Assembly (NCBI RefSeq): GCF_040115645.1
Contig: NW_027096008.1
Coordinates: 1,302,001-1,366,000 of the forward strand
DNA from: Euwallacea fornicatus
Lineage: Eukaryota; Arthropoda; Insecta; Coleoptera; Curculionidae
Direction of reading: 5' to 3'
DNA: 64,000 nucleotides
Positions within the stretch are counted from its first letter, which is position 1. Each line of letters opens with the position of its first letter. The notes under the pieces are model-generated. The model was not told where the DNA came from. It worked only from the letters and a program-made list of their open reading frames with translations, and made no database searches. Positions 1-14,310 of this stretch are shown one piece after another. The translations under genes were made by a program, and so were the position numbers.

Positions 1-1018
1 ATTGCATCTTGTTGAATTTCCACGAAAAATAGGACTTTATGTGCTCAAACACACAACTTTTGTGACTTTTCCAATTTTGAAGCTCGATAACTTCGGCAAA
101 TGAGGACCAAATTTGTTAAACAAAGTGTCAAATTAATAAGCTCGACGAGATTTTGAAGATGTCACAACACATCATGATTGCATCTTGTTGAATTTCCAAG
201 AAAAATAGTACTTTATGAGCTCAAACACACAACTTTTGTGACTTTTCCAATTTTGAAGCTCGATAACTTTGGCAAATGTGGACCAAATTTGTTAGCCAAA
301 GTGTCAAATTAATCAGCTCGACGAGATCTTTAAAATGACACAACAATTCATGATTGCATCTTGCTGAATTTCCAAGAAAAATAGTACTTTATGTGCTCAA
401 ACACACAACTTTTGTGACTTTTCCAATTTTGAAGCTCGATAACATTGGCAAATGTGGACCAAATTTGTTAAACAAAGTGTCAAATTAATCAGCTCGACGA
501 GATCTTTAAAATGACACAACACACCATGATTACATCTTGTTGAACTTCCAAGAAAAATAGTACTTTATGTCCTCAAACACACAACTTTTGTGACTTTTCA
601 AACTTTGAAGCTCGATAGCTTCGGCAAATGAAGACCAAATTTGTTAAACAAAGTGTCAAATTAATCAGCTCGACGAGATTTTGAAGATGTCACAACACAT
701 CATGATTGCATCTTGTTGAATTTCCAAGAAAAATAGTACTTTATGTGCTCAAACACACAACTTTTGTGACTTTTCAAACTTTGAAGCTCGATAGCTTCGG
801 CAAATGAAGACCAAATTTGTTAAACAAAGTGTCAAATTAATCAGCTCGACGAGATTTTGAAGATGTCACAACACATCATGATTGCATCTTGTTGAATTTC
901 CAAGAAAAATAGTACTTTATGTGCTCAAACACACAACTTTTGTGACTTTTCCAATTTTGAAGCTCGATAAATTTGGCAAATGTGGACCAAATTTGTTAAC
1001 CAAAGTGTCAAATTAATC

Positions 1019-1031
1019 ATCTCGACGAGAT
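1019..1031. other. 13-bp dyad ATCTCGACGAGAT (example of a per-monomer dyad)
   Basis: Nearly every monomer carries CTCGACGAG, a 4+1+4 inverted repeat centred on one base. In the subtype with AATCATCTCG instead of AATCAGCTCG the symmetry extends to 6+1+6, as here and also near 1195, 1547, 1895, 36391, 39031, 42198 and 57940. It is the longest dyad I noticed in the monomer and could be a site for a dimeric satellite-binding protein; no known factor is implied. A subset carrying CACCTCAACGAG (for example near 38502, 44662, 49062 and 60048) has lost the left half of the dyad. Confidence 0.5.
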
Positions 1032-4000
1032 CTTTAAAATGACACAACAATTCATGATTGCATCTTGTTGAATTTCCAAGAAAAATAGTACTTTATGTGC
1101 TCAAACACACAACTTTTGTGACTTTTCCAATTTTGAAGCTCGATAACTTTGGCAAATGTGGACCAAATTTGTTAACCAAAGTGTCAAATTAATCATCTCG
1201 ACGAGATCTTTAAAATGACACAACAATTCATGATTGCATCTTGTTGAATTTCCAAGAAAAATAGTACTTTATGTGCTCAAATACACAACTTTTGTGACTT
1301 TTCCAAATTTGAAGCTCGATAACTTTGGCAAATGTAGACCAAATTTGTTAAACAAAGTGTCAAATTAATCAGCTCGACAAGGTTATGAAGATGTCACAAC
1401 ACACCATGATTACATCTTGTTGAACTTCCAAGAAAAATAGTACTTTATGTGCTCAAACACACAACTTTTGTGACTTTTCAAACTTTGAAGCTCGATAACT
1501 TTGGCAAATGTGGACCACATTTGTTAACCAAAGTGTCGAATTAATCATCTCGACGAGATCTTTAAAAGGACACAACAATTCATGATTGCATCTTGTTGAA
1601 TTTCCAAGAAAAATAGTACTTTATGTGCTCAAACACACAACTTTTGTGACTTTTCAAACTTTGAAGCTCGATAGCTTCGGCAAATGAGGACCAAATTTGT
1701 TAAACAGAGTGTAAAATTAATCAGCTCGACGAGATTTTGAATATGTCACAACACATCATGATTGCATCTTGTTGAATTTCCAAGAAAAATAGTACTTTAT
1801 GTGCTCAAACACACAACTTTTGTGACTTTTCAAACTTTGAAGCTCGATAGCTTCGGCAAATGTGGACCAAATTTGTTAACCGAAGTGTCAAATTAATCAT
1901 CTCGACGAGATCTTTAAAATGACACAACAATTCATGATTGCATCTTGTTGAATTTCCAAGAAAAATAGTACTTTATGTGCTCAAACACACAACTTTTGTG
2001 ACTTTTCCAATTTTGAAGCTCGATAACTTCGGCAAATGTGGACCAAATTTGTTAACCAAAGTGTCAAATTCATCAGCTCGACGAGATCTTTAAAATGACA
2101 CAACAATTCATGATTGCATCTTGTTGAATTTCCAAGAAAAATAGTACTTTATGTGCTCAAACACACAACTTTTGTGACTTTTCAAACTTTGAAGCTCGAT
2201 AACTTCGGCAAATGTGGAACAAATTTCTTAAACAAAGTGTCAAATTAATCAGCTCGACGAGATCTTTAACATGACACAACAATTCATGATTGCATCTTGT
2301 TGAATTTCCAAGAAAAATAGTACTTTATGTGCTCAAACACACAAGTTTTGTGACTTTTCCAAATTTGAAGCTCGATAACTTTGGCAAATGTGGACCAAAT
2401 TTGTTAAACAAAGTGTCAAATTAATCAGCTCGACGAGATTTTGAATATGTCACAACACATCATGATTGCATCTTGTTGAATTTCCAAGAAAAATAGTACT
2501 TTATGTGCTCAAACACACAACTTTTGTGACTTTTCAAACTTTGAAGCTCGATAGCTTTGGCAAATGTGGACCAAATTTGTTAACCAAAGTGTCAAATTAA
2601 TCAGCTCGACGAGATCTTTAAAATGACACAACAATTCATGATTGCATCTTGTTGAATTTCCAAGAAAAATAGTACTTTATGTGCTCAAACACACAACTTT
2701 TGTGACTTTTCCAATTTTGAAGCTCGATAACTTCGGCAAATGAGGACCAAATTTGTTAAACAAAGTGTCAAATTAATCAGCTCGACGAGATTTTGAATAT
2801 GTCACAACAATTCATGATTGCATCTTGTTGAATTTCCAAGAAAAATAGTACTTTATGTGCTCAAACACACAACTTTTGTGACTTTTCAAACTTTGAAGCT
2901 CGATAGCTTTGGCAAATGTGGACCAAATTTGTTAACCAAAGTGTCAAATTAATCAGCTCGACGAGATCTTTAAAATGACACAACAATTCATGATTGCATC
3001 TTGTTGAATTTCCAAGAAAAATAGTACTTTATGTGCTCAAACACACATATTTTGTGACTTTTCAAACTTTGAAGCTCGATAGCTTCGGCAAATGAGGACC
3101 AAATTTGTTAAACAAAGTGTCAAATTAATCAGCTCCACGAGATTTTGAATATGTCACAACACATCATGATTGCATCTTGTTGAATTTCCAAGAAAAATAG
3201 TACTTTATGTGCTCAAACACACAACTTTTGTGACTTTTCAAACTTTGAAGCTCGATAGCTTCGGCAAATGAGGACCAAATTTGTTAAACAGAGTGTAAAA
3301 TTAATCAGCTCGACGAGATTTTGAATATGTCACAACACATCATGATTGCATCTTGTTGAATTTCCAAGAAAAATAGTACTTTATGTGCTCAAACACACAA
3401 CTTTTGTGACTTTTCAAACTTTGAAGCTCGATAGCTTCGGCAAATGAAGACCAAATTTGTTAAACAAAGTGTCAAATTAATCAGCTCGACGAGATTTTGA
3501 AGATGTCACAACACATCATGATTGCATCTTGTTGAATTTCCAAGAAAAATAGTACTTTATGTGCTCAAACACACAACTTTTGTGACTTTTCAAACTTTGA
3601 AGCTCGATAGCTTCGGCAAATGAGGACCAAATTTGTTAAACAGAGTGTAAAATTAATCAGCTCGACGAGATTTTGAATATGTCACAACACATCATGATTG
3701 CATCTTGTTGAATTTCCAAGAAAAATAGTACTTTATGTGCTCAAACACACAACTTTTGTGACTTTTCAAACTTTGAAGCTCGATAGCTTCGGCAAATGAG
3801 GACCAAATTTGTTAAACAGAGTGTAAAATTAATCAGCTCGACGAGATTTTGAAGATGTCACAACACATCATGATTACATCTTGTTGAACTTCTAAGAAAA
3901 ATAGTACTTTATGTGCTCAAACACACAACTTTTGTGACTTTTCAAACTTTGAAGCTCGATAACTTCGGCAAATGTGGACCAAATTTCTTAAACAAAGTGT

Positions 4001-4489
4001 CAAATTAATCAGCTCGACGAGATCTTTAAAATGACACAACAATTCATGATTGCATCTTGTTGAATTTCCAAGAAAAATAGTACTTTATGTGCTCAAACAC
4101 ACAAGTTTTGTGACTTTTCCAAATTTGAAGCTCGATAACTTTGGCAAATGTGGACCAAATTTGTTAACCAAAGTGTCAAATTAATCAGCTCGACGAGATT
4201 TTGAATATGTCACAACACATCATGATTGCATCTTGTTGAATTTCCAAGAAAAATAGTACTTTATGTGCTCAAACACACAACTTTTGTGACTTTTCAAACT
4301 TTGAAGCTCGATAACTTCGGCAAATGTGGAACAAATTTCTTAAACAAAGTGTCAAATTAATCAGCTCGACGAGATCTTTAAAATGACACAACAATTCATG
4401 ATTGCATCTTGTTGAATTTCCAAGAAAAATAGTACTTTATGTGCTCAAACACACAAGTTTTGTGACTTTTCCAAATTTGAAGCTCGATA

Positions 4490-7270
4490 GCTTCGGCAAA
4501 TGAGGACCAAATTTGTTAAACAGAGTGTAAAATTAATCAGCTCGACGAGATTTTGAATATGTCACAACACATGATGATTGCATCTTGTTGAATTTCCAAG
4601 AAAAATAGTACTTTATGTGCTCAAACACACATATTTTGTGACTTTTCAAACTTTGAAGCTCGATAACTTTGGCAAATGTGGACCAAATTTGTTAACCAAA
4701 GTGTCAAATTAATCAGCTCGACGAGATTTTGAATATGTCACAACACATGATGATTGCATCTTGTTGAATTTCCAAGAAAAATAGTACTTTATGTGCTCAA
4801 ACACACATATTTTGTGACTTTTCAAACTTTGAAGCTCGATAGCTTCGGCAAATGAGGACCAAATTTGTTAAACAAAGTGTCAAATTAATCAGCTCGACGA
4901 GATTTTGAATATGTCACAACACATCATGATTGCATCTTGTTGAATTTCCAAGAAAAATAGTACTTTATGTGCTCAAACACACAACTTTTGTGACTTTTCA
5001 AACTTTGAAGCTCGATAGCTTCGGCAAATGAGGACCAAATTTGTTAAACAGAGTGTAAAATTAATCAGCTCGACGAGATTTTGAATATGTCACAACACAT
5101 CATGATTGCATCTTGTTGAATTTCCAAGAAAAATAGTACTTTATGTGCTCAAACACACAACTTTTGTGACTTTTCAAACTTTGAAGCTCGATAACTTCGG
5201 CAAATGTGGAACAAATTTCTTAAACAAAGTGTCAAATTAATCAGCTCGACGAGATCTTTAAAATGACACAACAATTCATGATTGTATCTTGTTGAATTTC
5301 CAAGAAAAATAGTACTTTATGTGCTCAAACACACAACTTTTGTGACTTTTCCAATTTTGAAGCTCGATAACATTGGCAAATGTGGACCAAATTTGTTAAA
5401 CAAAGTGTCAAATTAATCAGCTCGACGAGATCTTTAAAATGACACAACACACCATGATTACATCTTGTTGAACTTCCAAGAAAAATAGTACTTTATGTCC
5501 TCAAACACACAACTTTTGTGACTTTTCAAACTTTGAAGCTCGATAACTTCGGCAAATGTGGAACAAATTTCTTAAACAAAGTGTCAAATTAATCAGCTCG
5601 ACGAGATCTTTAAAATGACACAACAATTCATGATTGCATCTTGCTGAATTTCCAAGAAAACTAGTACTTTATGTGCTCAAACACACAACTTTTGTGACTT
5701 TTCCAATTTTGAAGCTCGATAACATTGGCAAATGTGGACCAAATTTGTTAAACAAAGTGTCAAATTAATCAGCTCGACGAGATCTTTAAAATGACACAAC
5801 ACACCATGATTACATCTTGTTGAACTTCCAAGAAAAATAGTACTTTATGTCCTCAAACACACAACTTTTGTGACTTTTCAAACTTTGAAGCTCGATAGCT
5901 TCGGCAAATGAAGACCAAATTTGTTAAACAAAGTGTCAAATTAATCAGCTCGACGAGATTTTGAAGATGTCACAACACATCATGATTGCATCTTGTTGAA
6001 TTTCCAAGAAAAATAGTACTTTATGTGCTCAAACACACAACTTTTGTGACTTTTCCAAATTTGAAGCTCGATAAATTTGGCAAATGTGGACCAAATTTGT
6101 TAACCAAAGTGTCAAATTCATCAGCTCGACGAGATCTTTAAAATGACACAACAATTCATGATTGCATCTTGTTGAATTTCCAAGAAAAATAGTACTTTAT
6201 GTGCTCAAACACACAACTTTTGTGACTTTTCAAACTTTGAAGCTCGATAACTTCGGCAAATGTGGAACAAATTTCTTAAACAAAGTGTCAAATTAATCAG
6301 CTCGACGAGATCTTTAACATGACACAACAATTCATGATTGCATCTTGTTGAATTTCCAAGAAAAATAGTACTTTATGTGCTCAAACACACAAGTTTTGTG
6401 ACTTTTCCAAATTTGAAGCTCGATAACTTTGGCAAATGTGGACCAAATTTGTTAAACAAAGTGTCAAATTAATCAGCTCGACGAGATTTTGAATATGTCA
6501 CAACACATCATGATTGTATCTTGTTGAATTTCCAAGAAAAATAGTACTTTATGTGCTCAAACACACAACTTTTGTGACTTTTCAAACTTTGAAGCTCGAT
6601 AGCTTTGGCAAATGTGGACCAAATTTGTTAACCAAAGTGTCAAATTAATCAGCTCGACGAGATCTTTAAAATGACACAACAATTCATGATTGCATCTTGT
6701 TGAATTTCCAAGAAAAATAGTACTTTATGTGCTCAAACACACAACTTTTGTGACTTTTCCAATTTTGAAGCTCGATAACTTCGGCAAATGAGGACCAAAT
6801 TTGTTAAACAAAGTGTCAAATTAATCAGCTCGACGAGATTTTGAATATGTCACAACACATCATGATTGCATCTTGTTGAATTTCCAAGAAAAATAGTACT
6901 TTATGTGCTCAAACACACAACTTTTGTGACTTTTCAAACTTTGAAGCTCGATAGCTTCGGCAAATGAGGACCAAATTTGTTAAACAGAGTGTAAAATTAA
7001 TCAGCTCGACGAGATTTTGAATATGTCACAACACATCATGATTGCATCTTGTTGAATTTCCAAGAAAAATAGTACTTTATGTGCTCAAACACACAACTTT
7101 TGTGACTTTTCAAACTTTGAAGCTCGATAGCTTCGGCAAATGAGGACCAAATTTGTTAAACAGAGTGTAAAATTAATCAGCTCGACGAGATTTTGAAGAT
7201 GTCACAACACATCATGATTACATCTTGTTGAACTTCTAAGAAAAATAGTACTTTATGTGCTCAAACACAC
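4490..7270 (+). repeat. Higher-order block, copy 1 of 3
   Basis: This run of about 16 monomers recurs 7040 bp (40 periods) downstream with the same order of variants. Diagnostic variants are the ACATGATG pair at about 4571 and 4747, ATTGTATC at 5281, AACATTGGC near 5370, the otherwise rare AAAACTAGTAC (CTAG at 5661) and GAACTTCTAAG after 7217. The edges are where the two variant series stop agreeing and are accurate to about one monomer. Confidence 0.8.
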
Positions 7271-8269
7271 AACTTTTGTGACTTTTCAAACTTTGAAGCT
7301 CGATAACTTCGGCAAATGTGGACCAAATTTCTTAAACAAAGTGTCAAATTAATCAGCTCGACGAGATCTTTAAAATGACACAACAATTCATGATTGCATC
7401 TTGTTGAATTTCCAAGAAAAATAGTACTTTATGTGCTCAAACACACAAGTTTTGTGACTTTTCCAAATTTGAAGCTCGATAACTTTGGCAAATGTGGACC
7501 AAATTTGTTAACCAAAGTGTCAAATTAATCAGCTCGACGAGATTTTGAATATGTCACAACACATCATGATTGCATCTTGTTGAATTTCCAAGAAAAATAG
7601 TACTTTATGTGCTCAAACACACAACTTTTGTGACTTTTCAAACTTTGAAGCTCGATAACTTCGGCAAATGTGGAACAAATTTCTTAAACAAAGTGTCAAA
7701 TTAATCAGCTCGACGAGATCTTTAAAATGACACAACAATTCATGATTGTATCTTGTTGAATTTCCAAGAAAAATAGTACTTTATGTGCTCAAACACACAA
7801 CTTTTGTGACTTTTCCAATTTTGAAGCTCGATAACTTCGGCAAATGAGGACCAAATTTGTTAAACAAAGTGTCAAATTAATCAGCTCGACGAGATTTTGA
7901 ATATGTCACAACAATTCATGATTGCATCTTGTTGAATTTCCAAGAAAAATAGTACTTTATGTGCTCAAACACACAACTTTTGTGACTTTTCAAACTTTGA
8001 AGCTCGATAGCTTTGGCAAATGTGGACCAAATTTGTTAACCAAAGTGTCAAATTAATCAGCTCGACGAGATCTTTAAAATGACACAACAATTCATGATTG
8101 CATCTTGTTGAATTTCCAAGAAAAATAGTACTTTATGTGCTCAAACACACATATTTTGTGACTTTTCAAACTTTGAAGCTCGATAGCTTCGGCAAATGAG
8201 GACCAAATTTGTTAAACAAAGTGTCAAATTAATCAGCTCGACGAGATTTTGAATATGTCACAACACATC

Positions 8270-9765
8270 ATGATTGCATCTTGTTGAATTTCCAAGAAAA
8301 ATAGTACTTTATGTGCTCAAACACACAACTTTTGTGACTTTTCAAACTTTGAAGCTCGATAGCTTCGGCAAATGAGGACCAAATTTGTTAAACAGAGTGT
8401 AAAATTAATCAGCTCGACGAGATTTTGAATATGTCACAACACATCATGATTGCATCTTGTTGAATTTCCAAGAAAAATAGTACTTTATGTGCTCAAACAC
8501 ACAACTTTTGTGACTTTTCAAACTTTGAAGCTCGATAGCTTCGGCAAATGAAGACCAAATTTGTTAAACAAAGTGTCAAATTAATCAGCTCGACGAGATT
8601 TTGAAGATGTCACAACACATCATGATTGCATCTTGTTGAATTTCCAAGAAAAATAGTACTTTATGTGCTCAAACACACAACTTTTGTGACTTTTCAAACT
8701 TTGAAGCTCGATAGCTTCGGCAAATGAGGACCAAATTTGTTAAACAGAGTGTAAAATTAATCAGCTCGACGAGATTTTGAATATGTCACAACACATCATG
8801 ATTGCATCTTGTTGAATTTCCAAGAAAAATAGTACTTTATGTGCTCAAACACACAACTTTTGTGACTTTTCAAACTTTGAAGCTCGATAGCTTCGGCAAA
8901 TGAGGACCAAATTTGTTAAACAGAGTGTAAAATTAATCAGCTCGACGAGATTTTGAAGATGTCACAACACATCATGATTACATCTTGTTGAACTTCTAAG
9001 AAAAATAGTACTTTATGTGCTCAAACACACAACTTTTGTGACTTTTCAAACTTTGAAGCTCGATAACTTCGGCAAATGTGGACCAAATTTCTTAAACAAA
9101 GTGTCAAATTAATCAGCTCGACGAGATCTTTAAAATGACACAACAATTCATGATTGCATCTTGTTGAATTTCCAAGAAAAATAGTACTTTATGTGCTCAA
9201 ACACACAAGTTTTGTGACTTTTCCAAATTTGAAGCTCGATAACTTTGGCAAATGTGGACCAAATTTGTTAACCAAAGTGTCAAATTAATCAGCTCGACGA
9301 GATTTTGAATATGTCACAACACATCATGATTGCATCTTGTTGAATTTCCAAGAAAAATAGTACTTTATGTGCTCAAACACACAACTTTTGTGACTTTTCA
9401 AACTTTGAAGCTCGATAACTTCGGCAAATGTGGAACAAATTTCTTAAACAAAGTGTCAAATTAATCAGCTCGACGAGATCTTTAAAATGACACAACAATT
9501 CATGATTGCATCTTGTTGAATTTCCAAGAAAAATAGTACTTTATGTGCTCAAACACACAAGTTTTGTGACTTTTCCAAATTTGAAGCTCGATAACTTTGG
9601 CAAATGTGGACCAAATTTGTTAACCAAAGTGTCAAATTAATCAGCTCGACGAGATCTTTAAAATGACACAACAATTCATGATTGCATCTTGTTGAATTTC
9701 CAAGAAAAATAGTACTTTATGTGCTCAAACACACAACTTTTGTGACTTTTCCAACTTTGAAGCTC
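8270..9765 (+). repeat. 10-monomer tandem block, copy 1
   Basis: The order of variants here is repeated exactly 1760 bp (10 periods) downstream. The marker ATTACATCTTGTTGAACTTC followed by TAAG lies at 8977 here and at 10737 in the next copy. The same marker at 7217 shows that a shorter piece (about 7217-7740) belongs to the same series, with a different filling after it. The match ends where AACTTTGG here is replaced by AGCTTCGG near 11530. Confidence 0.75.
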
Positions 9766-10029
9766 GATAACTTTGGCAAATGTGGACCAAATTTGTTAAC
9801 CAAAGTGTCAAATTAATCAGCTCGACGAGATTTTGAATATGTCACAACACATCATGATTGCATCTTGTTGAATTTCCAAGAAAAATAGTACTTTATGTGC
9901 TCAAACACACAACTTTTGTGACTTTTCAAACTTTGAAGCTCGATAACTTCGGCAAATGTGGAACAAATTTCTTAAACAAAGTGTCAAATTAATCAGCTCG
10001 ACGAGATCTTTAAAATGACACAACAATTC

Positions 10030-11525
10030 ATGATTGCATCTTGTTGAATTTCCAAGAAAAATAGTACTTTATGTGCTCAAACACACAACTTTTGTGACTT
10101 TTCAAACTTTGAAGCTCGATAGCTTCGGCAAATGAGGACCAAATTTGTTAAACAGAGTGTAAAATTAATCAGCTCGACGAGATTTTGAATATGTCACAAC
10201 ACATCATGATTGCATCTTGTTGAATTTCCAAGAAAAATAGTACTTTATGTGCTCAAACACACAACTTTTGTGACTTTTCAAACTTTGAAGCTCGATAGCT
10301 TCGGCAAATGAAGACCAAATTTGTTAAACAAAGTGTCAAATTAATCAGCTCGACGAGATTTTGAAGATGTCACAACACATCATGATTGCATCTTGTTGAA
10401 TTTCCAAGAAAAATAGTACTTTATGTGCTCAAACACACAACTTTTGTGACTTTTCAAACTTTGAAGCTCGATAGCTTCGGCAAATGAGGACCAAATTTGT
10501 TAAACAGAGTGTAAAATTAATCAGCTCGACGAGATTTTGAATATGTCACAACACATCATGATTGCATCTTGTTGAATTTCCAAGAAAAATAGTACTTTAT
10601 GTGCTCAAACACACAACTTTTGTGACTTTTCAAACTTTGAAGCTCGATAGCTTCGGCAAATGAGGACCAAATTTGTTAAACAGAGTGTAAAATTAATCAG
10701 CTCGACGAGATTTTGAAGATGTCACAACACATCATGATTACATCTTGTTGAACTTCTAAGAAAAATAGTACTTTATGTGCTCAAACACACAACTTTTGTG
10801 ACTTTTCAAACTTTGAAGCTCGATAACTTCGGCAAATGTGGACCAAATTTCTTAAACAAAGTGTCAAATTAATCAGCTCGACGAGATCTTTAAAATGACA
10901 CAACAATTCATGATTGCATCTTGTTGAATTTCCAAGAAAAATAGTACTTTATGTGCTCAAACACACAAGTTTTGTGACTTTTCCAAATTTGAAGCTCGAT
11001 AACTTTGGCAAATGTGGACCAAATTTGTTAACCAAAGTGTCAAATTAATCAGCTCGACGAGATTTTGAATATGTCACAACACATCATGATTGCATCTTGT
11101 TGAATTTCCAAGAAAAATAGTACTTTATGTGCTCAAACACACAACTTTTGTGACTTTTCAAACTTTGAAGCTCGATAACTTCGGCAAATGTGGAACAAAT
11201 TTCTTAAACAAAGTGTCAAATTAATCAGCTCGACGAGATCTTTAAAATGACACAACAATTCATGATTGCATCTTGTTGAATTTCCAAGAAAAATAGTACT
11301 TTATGTGCTCAAACACACAAGTTTTGTGACTTTTCCAAATTTGAAGCTCGATAACTTTGGCAAATGTGGACCAAATTTGTTAACCAAAGTGTCAAATTAA
11401 TCAGCTCGACGAGATCTTTAAAATGACACAACAATTCATGATTGCATCTTGTTGAATTTCCAAGAAAAATAGTACTTTATGTGCTCAAACACACAACTTT
11501 TGTGACTTTTCCAACTTTGAAGCTC
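10030..11525 (+). repeat. 10-monomer tandem block, copy 2
   Basis: This is the second copy of the block at 8270-9765, offset by 1760 bp. The two agree at every variant position I compared, including CACACAAGTTTT, the GGAACAAATTTC subtype and CAGAGTGTAAAA monomers in the same order. A directly adjacent repeat of this kind is expected from recent unequal crossing over or replication slippage within the array. Confidence 0.75.
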
Positions 11526-11529
11526 GATA

Positions 11530-14310
11530 GCTTCGGCAAATGAGGACCAAATTTGTTAAACAGAGTGTAAAATTAATCAGCTCGACGAGATTTTGAATAT
11601 GTCACAACACATGATGATTGCATCTTGTTGAATTTCCAAGAAAAATAGTACTTTATGTGCTCAAACACACATATTTTGTGACTTTTCAAACTTTGAAGCT
11701 CGATAACTTTGGCAAATGTGGACCAAATTTGTTAACCAAAGTGTCAAATTAATCAGCTCGACGAGATTTTGAATATGTCACAACACATGATGATTGCATC
11801 TTGTTGAATTTCCAAGAAAAATAGTACTTTATGTGCTCAAACACACATATTTTGTGACTTTTCAAACTTTGAAGCTCGATAGCTTCGGCAAATGAGGACC
11901 AAATTTGTTAAACAAAGTGTCAAATTAATCAGCTCGACGAGATTTTGAATATGTCACAACACATCATGATTGCATCTTGTTGAATTTCCAAGAAAAATAG
12001 TACTTTATGTGCTCAAACACACAACTTTTGTGACTTTTCAAACTTTGAAGCTCGATAGCTTCGGCAAATGAGGACCAAATTTGTTAAACAGAGTGTAAAA
12101 TTAATCAGCTCGACGAGATTTTGAATATGTCACAACACATCATGATTGCATCTTGTTGAATTTCCAAGAAAAATAGTACTTTATGTGCTCAAACACACAA
12201 CTTTTGTGACTTTTCAAACTTTGAAGCTCGATAACTTCGGCAAATGTGGAACAAATTTCTTAAACAAAGTGTCAAATTAATCAGCTCGACGAGATCTTTA
12301 AAATGACACAACAATTCATGATTGTATCTTGTTGAATTTCCAAGAAAAATAGTACTTTATGTGCTCAAACACACAACTTTTGTGACTTTTCCAATTTTGA
12401 AGCTCGATAACATTGGCAAATGTGGACCAAATTTGTTAAACAAAGTGTCAAATTAATCAGCTCGACGAGATCTTTAAAATGACACAACACACCATGATTA
12501 CATCTTGTTGAACTTCCAAGAAAAATAGTACTTTATGTCCTCAAACACACAACTTTTGTGACTTTTCAAACTTTGAAGCTCGATAACTTCGGCAAATGTG
12601 GAACAAATTTCTTAAACAAAGTGTCAAATTAATCAGCTCGACGAGATCTTTAAAATGACACAACAATTCATGATTGCATCTTGCTGAATTTCCAAGAAAA
12701 CTAGTACTTTATGTGCTCAAACACACAACTTTTGTGACTTTTCCAATTTTGAAGCTCGATAACATTGGCAAATGTGGACCAAATTTGTTAAACAAAGTGT
12801 CAAATTAATCAGCTCGACGAGATCTTTAAAATGACACAACACACCATGATTACATCTTGTTGAACTTCCAAGAAAAATAGTACTTTATGTCCTCAAACAC
12901 ACAACTTTTGTGACTTTTCAAACTTTGAAGCTCGATAGCTTCGGCAAATGAAGACCAAATTTGTTAAACAAAGTGTCAAATTAATCAGCTCGACGAGATT
13001 TTGAAGATGTCACAACACATCATGATTGCATCTTGTTGAATTTCCAAGAAAAATAGTACTTTATGTGCTCAAACACACAACTTTTGTGACTTTTCCAAAT
13101 TTGAAGCTCGATAAATTTGGCAAATGTGGACCAAATTTGTTAACCAAAGTGTCAAATTCATCAGCTCGACGAGATCTTTAAAATGACACAACAATTCATG
13201 ATTGCATCTTGTTGAATTTCCAAGAAAAATAGTACTTTATGTGCTCAAACACACAACTTTTGTGACTTTTCAAACTTTGAAGCTCGATAACTTCGGCAAA
13301 TGTGGAACAAATTTCTTAAACAAAGTGTCAAATTAATCAGCTCGACGAGATCTTTAACATGACACAACAATTCATGATTGCATCTTGTTGAATTTCCAAG
13401 AAAAATAGTACTTTATGTGCTCAAACACACAAGTTTTGTGACTTTTCCAAATTTGAAGCTCGATAACTTTGGCAAATGTGGACCAAATTTGTTAAACAAA
13501 GTGTCAAATTAATCAGCTCGACGAGATTTTGAATATGTCACAACACATCATGATTGTATCTTGTTGAATTTCCAAGAAAAATAGTACTTTATGTGCTCAA
13601 ACACACAACTTTTGTGACTTTTCAAACTTTGAAGCTCGATAGCTTTGGCAAATGTGGACCAAATTTGTTAACCAAAGTGTCAAATTAATCAGCTCGACGA
13701 GATCTTTAAAATGACACAACAATTCATGATTGCATCTTGTTGAATTTCCAAGAAAAATAGTACTTTATGTGCTCAAACACACAACTTTTGTGACTTTTCC
13801 AATTTTGAAGCTCGATAACTTCGGCAAATGAGGACCAAATTTGTTAAACAAAGTGTCAAATTAATCAGCTCGACGAGATTTTGAATATGTCACAACACAT
13901 CATGATTGCATCTTGTTGAATTTCCAAGAAAAATAGTACTTTATGTGCTCAAACACACAACTTTTGTGACTTTTCAAACTTTGAAGCTCGATAGCTTCGG
14001 CAAATGAGGACCAAATTTGTTAAACAGAGTGTAAAATTAATCAGCTCGACGAGATTTTGAATATGTCACAACACATCATGATTGCATCTTGTTGAATTTC
14101 CAAGAAAAATAGTACTTTATGTGCTCAAACACACAACTTTTGTGACTTTTCAAACTTTGAAGCTCGATAGCTTCGGCAAATGAGGACCAAATTTGTTAAA
14201 CAGAGTGTAAAATTAATCAGCTCGACGAGATTTTGAAGATGTCACAACACATCATGATTACATCTTGTTGAACTTCTAAGAAAAATAGTACTTTATGTGC
14301 TCAAACACAC
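11530..14310 (+). repeat. Higher-order block, copy 2 of 3
   Basis: This copy is offset by 7040 bp from copy 1. ATTGTATC is at 12321, CTAGTAC at 12701 and the GAACTTCTAAG monomer at 14257, matching 5281, 5661 and 7217. Relative to copy 3 the offset is 4400 bp (25 periods) over about 12320-14985, and 4576 bp (26 periods) just upstream, so one monomer was gained or lost between these two copies. Confidence 0.8.
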
